From assembly GCA_037131165.1 (NCBI GenBank), contig JBAXRO010000002.1:1-64000 (forward strand): DNA of 64,000 nt, given 5' to 3'. The notes below the pieces were generated by a model. The model did not search any database. It was given only the letters and a program-made list of their open reading frames with translations, and was not told the DNA's origin. Positions within the stretch are counted from its first letter, which is position 1. Each line of letters opens with the position of its first letter. The stretch comes from WLNJ01 sp037131165. Lineage in GTDB: Bacteria; Actinomycetota; Thermoleophilia; Solirubrobacterales; Solirubrobacteraceae. Shown here one piece after another: positions 57,797 through 64,000 of the stretch. The translations under genes and the position numbers were made by a program.

Positions 57797-59008
57797 GTGA
57801 CCAACTTCCTCCGCACAACTTCAACGAAGAGTCTGATCGCAGCCGGACTGGCCTCGGTCGGATTGTTTGCCGGAGGCGCCATGGTCGCCACCGGTGCCGG
57901 CTCGAACGACGCCACGCCCGCTCCGAAGCCGCTCGCCAAGGCAGTCGCCGACTCGCTTGGTTCGGATGTCGCATTCGAGGGAGTCTCGGCGCGGGTCAAG
58001 TTCACCAATCGCCTGCTCGACTCCTCCGGGATCACGTCCGGCACCGACCCGGTGATGGGCGGCGGCAGCGGGCGCTTCTGGGCCGACCCGGACGGACGCT
58101 TCAGGATCGAGCTGCAGTCCGACGGCGGTGGCGGTGACGCCCAGATCGTCTCGGACGGCAAGCAGGTCTGGGTGAACTACGCGATGGCGGGAGCGTGGAA
58201 GGCCACCCTGCCCAGCGAGGAGAGCTCGAAGAAGTACAAGGACTCGGAGTGGCCCCCTTCGGTCAAGGCCGTCGCCCGCGCCATCGAGGCCATCAGCGGT
58301 GACGCCACCGTTTCGGGAGCGACCCCGGACAACATCGGTGGCCGCCCTGCCTACACGGTCGAGATCTCACCCAAGGACACCAGCGGCCTGTTCGCCGGGG
58401 GCAAGGTCTCGTGGGATGCCGAGAACGGAGCGCCGCTCGCGGTCTCGATCCTCGCCAAGGGCGATTCGACGCCAGTGCTCGACATGCGGGCGACCGAGGT
58501 CACCTTCGGGCCGGTTGACGCGTCCGTCTTCGATGCCGCACCGCCTGCCGGAGCCAAGGTCGTCGACCTCGAGGCAGCCAAGGCCGAACTGAAGAAGGAA
58601 AAGGCCGCCTCGAAGGGCAGGTCGGACAAGCCGGTCACGGGCCGCGAGGCGGTCCAGGCGAAGCTCAGCTTCGACCTCGTCGCCCCGGCGACACTCGCCG
58701 GACGCAAGCTCGAGCGGGTCATGCTCGTCGGCGAAGGCAAGAAGGCCGGAGCCGCACTCGCTTACGGGTCAGGCATGGATGCCCTGCTCGTCGTCCAGAT
58801 GCCGGATTCCGGCAAGAAGGTCGGTACCGGCGGTGACTGGAGCGAAGAGGGGATCTCGCTGCCGACCGAGAAGATCGGTTCGGTCGAGGCCCTCAAGCTC
58901 GGAACCCCCCTCGGGTCGGCAGTGTCGTTCGTCCGGGACGGGGTCAGGTTCACTGTCGCCGGCTCGGTCAAGGCCGACACGACCGCCTTGGCGGCGAGCC
59001 AGCTCTAA
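57797..59008 (+). CDS. secreted LolA/RseB-like protein
   Basis: A 403-residue secreted protein with a signal peptide (TKSLIAAGLASVGLFAGGAMV). The mature part has the layout of LolA/LppX-like outer lipoprotein-binding or sensor domains: a beta sandwich (ARVKFTNRLLDSSG, GRFWADPDGRFRIELQSDGG, QIVSDGKQVWVNY) and a C-terminal domain with TLAGRKLERVMLVGEG. Proteins of this kind often bind acyl chains and send signals or carry lipids. It lies 6 bases upstream of an ABC exporter operon. GTG 57797 is chosen. Confidence 0.72.
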   Translation: MTNFLRTTSTKSLIAAGLASVGLFAGGAMVATGAGSNDATPAPKPLAKAVADSLGSDVAFEGVSARVKFTNRLLDSSGITSGTDPVMGGGSGRFWADPDGRFRIELQSDGGGGDAQIVSDGKQVWVNYAMAGAWKATLPSEESSKKYKDSEWPPSVKAVARAIEAISGDATVSGATPDNIGGRPAYTVEISPKDTSGLFAGGKVSWDAENGAPLAVSILAKGDSTPVLDMRATEVTFGPVDASVFDAAPPAGAKVVDLEAAKAELKKEKAASKGRSDKPVTGREAVQAKLSFDLVAPATLAGRKLERVMLVGEGKKAGAALAYGSGMDALLVVQMPDSGKKVGTGGDWSEEGISLPTEKIGSVEALKLGTPLGSAVSFVRDGVRFTVAGSVKADTTALAASQL

Positions 59009-59014
59009 GCCGGG

Positions 59015-59989
59015 ATGGACCAGTCCATCCCGGTCTCCGTCCGGGGACTGACCAAGCAGTACGGCGAGATCCGGGCAGTTGACGACGTCGACCTGACCGT
59101 TGAGGCAGGTGACGTCTTCGGCTACCTGGGTCCGAACGGCGCCGGGAAGACGACCTCGATGCGGATGATGCTCGGGCTGATCAGGCCGACCGCCGGCTCG
59201 GTGAGGGTCTTCGGCCGCGATCCGCAACAGTCGGTCTCAGCTCTCGAGGGGGTCGCGGGCTTCGTCGAGGCGCCACGCTTCTACCCGTACCTCGACGGTC
59301 GCACCAACCTCAGGCTGTTGGCCTCCCTCGATGGGCGTGATGCCCGTTCGCTGGTCGAGGAGGTGCTCGAGGTGGTCGAGCTGCGCGACAGAGGGCGCGA
59401 CAAGGTCGGCGGCTATTCGCACGGGATGAGGCAGAGGCTCGGGATCGCCGCCGCCCTGCTCAGGCAACCGAAGCTGCTGATGCTCGACGAGCCCGCAACG
59501 GGCCTCGACCCAGCCGGGATGCGAGACATGCGCAAACTCGTTCGCAGGCTGGCCGACGACGGCATGACCGTGATCCTCTCCAGCCACCTGATGGCCGAAG
59601 TCGAGGAGCTCTGCGATCGGGTGGCGATCATCCGAACGGGGAAGATCGTCTACGAGGGAAGGCTCGACGAGCTCCGACGGGCGGCGGGGCTCTCGTACAC
59701 GCTCCGCACGACCGACGACCCGAAGGCCCGCTCGGTCCTCGGGTCGGCGGCGGGGATCGAAGCCGCAGCCGACGGGCCCCAGGGCGAACTGCGCTTCCAC
59801 CCCGAGGACGAATCCGCTGTGGCAGGGCTGTCATCGGCACTCGTCGAGTCCGGGATGGGGATCGTCGAACTCTCGCCTCGATCCGCAAGCCTCGAGGACC
59901 TCTTCTTCGACCTGACGGAGGGGGCCGACGCCGAGGCATCGGCAGCACGGCTCGACAAGGGGATCGAAGCAGTCGAGGGCGGCCAGTGA
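59015..59989 (+). CDS. ABC transporter ATP-binding protein
   Basis: A 324-residue ABC ATPase with Walker A GPNGAGKTTSM, signature YSHGMRQRLGIA, Walker B LLMLDEP and H-loop SSHLMAE. The C-terminal 80 residues form the extra domain of ABC-2 type exporters (drug/lipid efflux), such as YhaQ/CcmA-like pumps. It works with the permease that begins in its stop codon (GTGA). The LolA-like gene ends 6 bases upstream, suggesting a lipid or lipoprotein export unit. Confidence 0.95.
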   Translation: MDQSIPVSVRGLTKQYGEIRAVDDVDLTVEAGDVFGYLGPNGAGKTTSMRMMLGLIRPTAGSVRVFGRDPQQSVSALEGVAGFVEAPRFYPYLDGRTNLRLLASLDGRDARSLVEEVLEVVELRDRGRDKVGGYSHGMRQRLGIAAALLRQPKLLMLDEPATGLDPAGMRDMRKLVRRLADDGMTVILSSHLMAEVEELCDRVAIIRTGKIVYEGRLDELRRAAGLSYTLRTTDDPKARSVLGSAAGIEAAADGPQGELRFHPEDESAVAGLSSALVESGMGIVELSPRSASLEDLFFDLTEGADAEASAARLDKGIEAVEGGQ

Positions 59990-60807
59990 AACGCCCATCC
60001 ACCCTCGCCGTCTATCGATGGGAAATCCGCAAGCTCCGCTCCCAGAAGCGCACCTACCTGGGCCTCGGCGCGGCAGTCGTCGTGCCCCTGATCTTCTCGA
60101 CCGCGGTGGCCCTGCAGCCCGGCGGCCCCGAGGACGTGCCGTTCGGTCGCTACATCCAGGACACGGGCCTTGCGATCCCGCTGGTGATGCTGCTCTTCGG
60201 CTCGATCTGGCTGTTCCCTCTGATAACCGCCCTCGTCTCAGGCGACATCGTCGCCGCCGAGGATCAGAACGGGACCCTCAAGACGATCCTGACCCGCTCG
60301 GTCGAGCGCAGCCAGATCTACACGGCCAAAGCCCTCGCCGCGTTCTCCTACGCGATCCTCGCAATCGTGCTGACCGGAGCTACGGCGGTGACCTCGGGCA
60401 TCATCGTCTCCGGCTTCAATCCGGTGACGAGCCTCTCGGGTCAGCTGATCCAACCCGGGGAGGCACTCGGGCTGGTGGCGGTAAGCCACGCCGTGTACCT
60501 GATGCCGATCCTCGCCGTCGCAAGCTTCGCACTCCTGCTCTCGACCGTCACCCGCAACAGCGCAGCAGCAGTAGTCGGCACCCTGATGTTCAGCCTGCTG
60601 CTGCAGCTGATCACGATCGTCCCTGGCCTCGAGGGACTGAAGCCCTACCTGCTGAGCACACAGTTCAATGCCTGGCAGGGGCTGCTGCGGAGCCCTGCCG
60701 ACTGGGATCCGATCATCAGGGCGAGCTGGGTCTGTGCTCTCTACGCGATCCCGTCACTGCTGGTCGGATTGACCGTCTTCATCCGGCGGGATGTCACCGG
60801 AGGGTGA
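59986..60807 (+). CDS. ABC-2 type transporter permease
   Basis: A 273-residue membrane protein with six helices in ABC-2 permease layout (VYRWEIRKLRSQKRTYLGLGA start, QNGTLKTILTRSVERSQIYTAK, NSAAAVVGTLMFSLLLQLI). The phrase DQNGTLKTILTRSVERSQ is the conserved region contacting the ATPase. It overlaps the ATPase stop by 4 bases and overlaps a short opposite-strand gene by 54 bases at its end. Substrate unknown. Confidence 0.92.
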   Translation: MKRPSTLAVYRWEIRKLRSQKRTYLGLGAAVVVPLIFSTAVALQPGGPEDVPFGRYIQDTGLAIPLVMLLFGSIWLFPLITALVSGDIVAAEDQNGTLKTILTRSVERSQIYTAKALAAFSYAILAIVLTGATAVTSGIIVSGFNPVTSLSGQLIQPGEALGLVAVSHAVYLMPILAVASFALLLSTVTRNSAAAVVGTLMFSLLLQLITIVPGLEGLKPYLLSTQFNAWQGLLRSPADWDPIIRASWVCALYAIPSLLVGLTVFIRRDVTGG

Positions 60808-60906
60808 TTCCCGGAGGACCGCCCAAATGGCGGTCAGCACCGCCACGAAGTAGCCGACGAACGGGAGCCACATGAACGGCGAGGCCGAGCCGGCGATCGG
60901 GATCAT
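60754..60906 (-). CDS. 50-residue membrane peptide downstream of dsbB
   Basis: A 50-residue open frame too small for ordinary callers, beginning at an ATG that shares one base with the dsbB TGA stop (TGATG) at 60906. The peptide starts MIPIAGSASPFMWLPFVGYF, has one membrane helix (about residues 11-31) and a charged tail ending DEDGQSDQQ. The tight coupling makes it a likely real gene; role unknown, maybe a small partner of the quinone/thiol enzyme. It overlaps the 3' end of the ABC permease gene on the other strand by 54 bases. Confidence 0.55.
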   Translation of the reverse strand: MIPIAGSASPFMWLPFVGYFVAVLTAIWAVLRESPSGDIPPDEDGQSDQQ

Positions 60907-61481
60907 CAGCCCTCCCAGTTCCTGAGCGGACCCTCGTAGTGGGTCGGGTTGTCGGGGCAGGCACGCACGTCACACTCCGCGGCGACTGCGATCACGTTCG
61001 CGAAACAGAGCACGAGACCGGCGACTGCGGCGAACCGACCGGCGATGCGGGCAAGCGAAGGCGGATCGCCCTGCTGCTCGTCGAACTGCCTCTGGAAGCA
61101 GAGCACCGCCCCGATCGCCAAGAGCAGCACGCAGAAGACGATGAAGGCCCAAGTGTAGAGGTGGAACCCGAACACCGCCGAGCCGTAGGAACCCGTACCC
61201 GGGACGACGTGCAGGGCCACTTGCCTGAGGGAGATCGCGCCGCCGAGCACGGCTCCGAGGATCGCGATTCCGTAGTGCAGCGGCCGGGGCCGCCAGAGGG
61301 CGTTGAGAGTCAGGCCGAAGGCCGCGCCGAGCATCCCGAGGCGGATCAGCAGGCAGAGCGGGCAAGGGAGTTCGCTGTCCGCGAATTGGATGAAGAAGGC
61401 GCCGGCGACGACTCCGTAGAGGACGGTCGCCGCAACGGCGTTGAGCACCTGCATGACCGATCGGGTGGTCCACCCCGTCAC
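60906..61481 (-). CDS. dsbB: disulfide bond formation protein DsbB-like
   Basis: A 191-residue membrane protein with four to five helices. It shows the first loop CPLC (residues about 40-43) and a second Cys pair near the C-terminus (ECDVRACPDN), as in DsbB-type enzymes that reoxidise DsbA-like proteins with quinone. The helix-1 start GWTTRSVMQVLNAVAATVLYGV is typical. GTG 61481 overlaps the stop of an upstream 50-residue gene (GTGA), and the stop shares a base with the downstream 50-residue gene. Partner DsbA is not in the window. Confidence 0.88.
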   Translation of the reverse strand: MTGWTTRSVMQVLNAVAATVLYGVVAGAFFIQFADSELPCPLCLLIRLGMLGAAFGLTLNALWRPRPLHYGIAILGAVLGGAISLRQVALHVVPGTGSYGSAVFGFHLYTWAFIVFCVLLLAIGAVLCFQRQFDEQQGDPPSLARIAGRFAAVAGLVLCFANVIAVAAECDVRACPDNPTHYEGPLRNWEG

Positions 61482-61630
61482 AGGTCGAGCTCGATCCTGT
61501 CGGTCAGGTGATAGCGGAACATCAGCGCGGTCAGCAACAGGCCGACAAGGCCGACCACGAGCGCCGGCCTGACCCGCCCGATCAGGGCAAGCAGAAAGGC
61601 GACCCCGAAGGCGAGGAAGACCAGTGACAC
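61478..61630 (-). CDS. 50-residue two-helix membrane peptide upstream of dsbB
   Basis: A 50-residue open frame on the dsbB strand, starting at GTG 61630 with CAGGG 7 nt upstream, and ending in a GTGA overlap with dsbB. It consists of two hydrophobic helices (VSLVFLAFGVAFLLALIG and ALVVGLVGLLLTALMF) joined by Arg-Val-Arg-Pro, then a charged tail. Translation coupling, high hydrophobicity and position support a true small membrane protein. Not recognised as a known family. Confidence 0.55.
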   Translation of the reverse strand: MSLVFLAFGVAFLLALIGRVRPALVVGLVGLLLTALMFRYHLTDRIELDL

Positions 61631-61727
61631 TTCAGGCCCTGCTCGACGGGCGTTGGGCAGCGATGCTCATCGGGGCAAAAGCTATGCGGCGATGGGGACG
61701 GGACCGGCCCGTCGAGCGTGCGGCTGG

Positions 61728-61733
61728 CATATT
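61728..61733 (+). promoter_or_regulatory. -10 element for the methyltransferase gene
   Basis: CATATT is followed after 6 nt by ATG 61740, a leaderless layout. It supports ATG 61740 as the start over two in-frame starts further upstream. Confidence 0.45.
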
Positions 61734-61739
61734 CCGCTG

Positions 61740-62948
61740 ATGGAAGCGGGCGAGCGATCTGATCCCCACCCCGCAGTGGCCGCCTGGCTCCAAATGCTCG
61801 AGGGGAACTGGGGGCCGATCTCCAGGCGCGAGAGCGCCGGGGCGACAGCAGCGGCGATCGCCACCCGCCACGGCGATGCCGGAAAGGCATTCGCCCGGCT
61901 CGTGGAGGCTCCCGACAGCAACCGGGAGGACCTCTTCCGGGCGAAGAACGCGACCCTCGCCCTGAGCATCGACTCGTCGCTCGCCTGGTCGTCGGATCTC
62001 TACCGCCTCCAACTCGACCGGCTGGCGCGGGTGATCGAGCGCATGCAACCGCGGTCGGTGATCGACGTCGGCTGCGAGCAGGGACTCGTGACCTGCTTCA
62101 TCGCCTCGATCTCGCCGGCCTCCCGCGTGGTCGGGCTGGACATCCGCCCAGAGGCGCTCGAACGGGCCCGGGATCTCGCCGGCGCGCTGGCGATCGGGAA
62201 TGTCGAGTTCGGCCAATGCGACCTGACCACCGGCAGGACCGACCACAGCGGAGCCGACCTCACAGTCACGTCGAGAGCCGTCCTCGGCGAGGCGATCGCC
62301 CCGGCCGACGACCGCCCGCCGGAAGTTCTGCCGGGCGAGATCCCCGCGGAGCCGCAGTGGCGGGAATCGGCCGACATCGCAGCCGGGACTCTCGCCCGGA
62401 TCACCACACCGGGCGGGATGCTCATATCGATCGAGCGAAGCGGCACCTCCGGGATAGTTCGCTGGGCGTCGGCCCTGGGGGCGGCCGGGTTCTCGATCGA
62501 CGGGCGAGTCGAGACTCTCGCAACGGACGAGCCGGGCAACCCGGGTGAACGGTTCCGGCTGCTTTCGGCTCGGCTCGGCGAGGGGCCGGCTACCCCGCTC
62601 TCTCCGTCACTGCTGCTTGGGGCTCCCGCAGAGGCCCCGGAGGGCGTGACGCTCCACGGCGATCAAGCCGAACGACTGGCACTCGCCGCCCGGCCGATCG
62701 GGTCGGTCGAAGCGTGGGAGTGGCCGAACAGCTCAGGTGATCGCGAACGACTCGAACTCGCGGAGCTCGCGGATGGCGGACTGCTCGAGCTGCGCTGCTC
62801 CACCAACGGAGAACGGAGCACCCAGCTTCACGGAGCGCAGGCCGCAGGCCGGGTGAGGCTTGCCCGCGAACGCGAGCTGGCGGCCCTGGCCGACGGTGAG
62901 CCACCGCCGGCCGAGCCGCTGCTCGGGAGCTTTCCCCCGGCTAGTTGA
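61740..62948 (+). CDS. SAM-dependent methyltransferase-like protein
   Basis: A 402-residue protein with a class I methyltransferase core. Motif I is SVIDVGCEQGLV at about residue 107, followed by VVGLDIRPEALERARDLA (acidic end of strand 2). An N-terminal helical part and a beta-rich C-terminal part (about 150 residues) surround the core. The usual motif IV/VI residues are not obvious. It may methylate a natural product or lipid, or be a pseudo-enzyme. It is convergent with the partial cupredoxin gene, overlapping by 8 bases. Confidence 0.72.
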   Translation: MEAGERSDPHPAVAAWLQMLEGNWGPISRRESAGATAAAIATRHGDAGKAFARLVEAPDSNREDLFRAKNATLALSIDSSLAWSSDLYRLQLDRLARVIERMQPRSVIDVGCEQGLVTCFIASISPASRVVGLDIRPEALERARDLAGALAIGNVEFGQCDLTTGRTDHSGADLTVTSRAVLGEAIAPADDRPPEVLPGEIPAEPQWRESADIAAGTLARITTPGGMLISIERSGTSGIVRWASALGAAGFSIDGRVETLATDEPGNPGERFRLLSARLGEGPATPLSPSLLLGAPAEAPEGVTLHGDQAERLALAARPIGSVEAWEWPNSSGDRERLELAELADGGLLELRCSTNGERSTQLHGAQAAGRVRLARERELAALADGEPPPAEPLLGSFPPAS

Positions 62949-64000
62949 CGACCCTGAACGCGCCGCGCATGAACGGGTGCACGCGGCAGAAGTAGGTGTA
63001 GGTCCCCGCGTTGAGGTTCGACGGGGTCTTCCAGGTCCGCCGGTTCGCGGCAGCTGTGCCCAACAGCCCGCTCCGGGAGAGCAGTGGGGCGAAGCCGAGC
63101 TGGCCGGAATCGAAGGTCTTGGGCCCGTCGGCGAGCGGGTAGGAGAGCCCGGTGTTCTTGTTACACGGTGCCTTGCAGTCGGTGAGCGAGTGGTAGATCG
63201 ACTTGTACTGCGCATTGTCGGTGGCAGTGACGTCCGGCGCGTCGAGGTTGACGAAGGTCAGCTGCCTGCCCTTCTTGACCACCGGTGGGCGCGCCTTCGT
63301 ACCGGAAAGGCTCAGGTCGCCGTACTGGTAGACGAAGTCCTTGATCTTGACCGTGCTGCCGCTCGGGGTGACTCCCTTCGGCAGCCTGGTCGGGTCATTG
63401 AGGGTCCGATAGGTGCCGCCGTAGTGCTTGTTCTCCGGGTACGAACCGTGGGTCGGAGTGCCCTTGTCCCAAGCGATCGAATCGGTGAACGGGTCTGCTC
63501 CGACGGTGCTGTCGAGGGCCGTCCAAACGACCATGATCCCCATCGACTCGTACCAGTCGGACTTCCTTGTCTCGTAGGTCGCGCTGATCCTGAGCTTGTC
63601 GCCCGGCTTGACCTGAACGCGCCAATCCTCGGGCGTGGCCTCCATCGCCATGTCCCATGAGATCGGGCCAGCTGGATCCCAATAGACGGCATTTGAGCGG
63701 AACGCCCTGGCGCTGTCGGTGAGAGTGCCCGGCTGCGGGCTGGCGCTCCCGTCCGCTCCGGTCCGCTGGACCTGCAGGTCGGTGTAGAGACCGCCGGGGT
63801 GAACGTGGCCGGCCGTGCCGAGCAGGGTCAGGTTGCGATCGGCGACGTAGACGTTGCGCCGTGGTCCCGACCCGTATGGGTTGGTGAACTGATCCGGGTA
63901 GGTCACGGTGCCGTTGAAGCCCATGCCACGGAAGGTGTCGAAGACCGGGTATCCGGAGCCGCGCTGGACATCGAGCCAGAGCGGGTAGGCAGGCTTGAGC
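62941..64000 (-). CDS. secreted cupredoxin-containing protein, partial (5' end beyond window)
   Basis: A protein of more than 350 residues whose 5' end is cut by the right edge of the window; the frame is open to base 64000. The last 40 residues are a plastocyanin-like copper site: IYHSLTDC with a His ligand, and TYTYFCRVHPFMRGAFRV with Cys, His and Met. Upstream is a large beta-rich region with an extra His pair (TAGHVHPGGLYTDL). It might be an electron carrier or a copper enzyme. It is a third copper protein in the window. Confidence 0.72.
   Translation of the reverse strand, partial: LKPAYPLWLDVQRGSGYPVFDTFRGMGFNGTVTYPDQFTNPYGSGPRRNVYVADRNLTLLGTAGHVHPGGLYTDLQVQRTGADGSASPQPGTLTDSARAFRSNAVYWDPAGPISWDMAMEATPEDWRVQVKPGDKLRISATYETRKSDWYESMGIMVVWTALDSTVGADPFTDSIAWDKGTPTHGSYPENKHYGGTYRTLNDPTRLPKGVTPSGSTVKIKDFVYQYGDLSLSGTKARPPVVKKGRQLTFVNLDAPDVTATDNAQYKSIYHSLTDCKAPCNKNTGLSYPLADGPKTFDSGQLGFAPLLSRSGLLGTAAANRRTWKTPSNLNAGTYTYFCRVHPFMRGAFRVVN

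Overview
The window looks like a chromosomal segment of a high-GC actinobacterium. Support comes from a biotin-carboxylase/BCCP fusion with carboxyltransferase and epsilon subunits, a BfrB-type ferritin, a B12-dependent ribonucleotide reductase, CtaA-type heme A synthase, GTG starts throughout, and many genes whose -10 hexamer (TANNNT) lies 6-8 nt before the start codon (leaderless mRNAs). The style of the secreted proteins suggests class Thermoleophilia (Solirubrobacterales-like); that placement is inference. No phage, CRISPR array, IS element or rRNA was seen.

Layout. 1-9.1 kb: a broken-up acyl-CoA carboxylase/mutase locus (GNAT, biotinylated alpha subunit, epsilon subunit, carboxyltransferase beta subunit, methylmalonyl/isobutyryl-CoA mutase large subunit), interrupted by a VapBC module and a Tat-exported PhoD phosphatase. 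9.1-17.7 kb: MoaD-MoaE fusion, ferritin, UDP-glucuronate decarboxylase and a polyprenyl sugar-phosphate transferase, heme A synthase, DMT-like membrane protein, DedA, saccharopine-dehydrogenase-like reductase, SRAP DNA-crosslink protein. 17.7-23.3 kb: secreted proteins, a SHOCT membrane protein, and an operon of two unrecognised genes plus a flavin amine oxidase. 23.4-31.8 kb: housekeeping (nrdJ, galE, tmk, holB, uppP, PHP phosphoesterase, IMPase-like phosphatase). 31.9-42.6 kb: secreted beta-helix protein, two-domain laccase divergent from a membrane cupredoxin with a Fur-family box between them, TetR/MFS pair with a palindromic operator, secreted sugar-dehydrogenase/PKD protein, probable PPi-dependent phosphofructokinase.

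42.6-51.4 kb: a cell-envelope accessory region. An intact tRNA-Thr(CGT) and, 1,586 bp downstream, a truncated copy of its 3' half frame exactly one GT-C glycosyltransferase gene, like the attL/attR scars of a tRNA-targeted insertion. RCC1-repeat, pentapeptide-repeat, PAP2 and propeller genes follow, then a second homologous GT-C transferase.

51.4-64 kb: purT/cupin divergent pair, secreted sulfatase and glycoside-hydrolase-like protein, glutathionyl-hydroquinone-reductase-like enzyme, secreted LolA-like protein followed by an ABC exporter pair, a dsbB gene translationally coupled to two 50-residue membrane peptides, a methyltransferase, and a partial secreted cupredoxin at the right edge.

The most unusual items are the tRNA-framed glycosyltransferase cassette, the unrecognised gene pair at 21.6-23.3 kb, the dsbB sandwich, the Fur-like box at the copper-protein pair, and the repeated leaderless promoter layout. 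There is no single certain new defence or biosynthetic system. No intergenic gap exceeds 300 bases.
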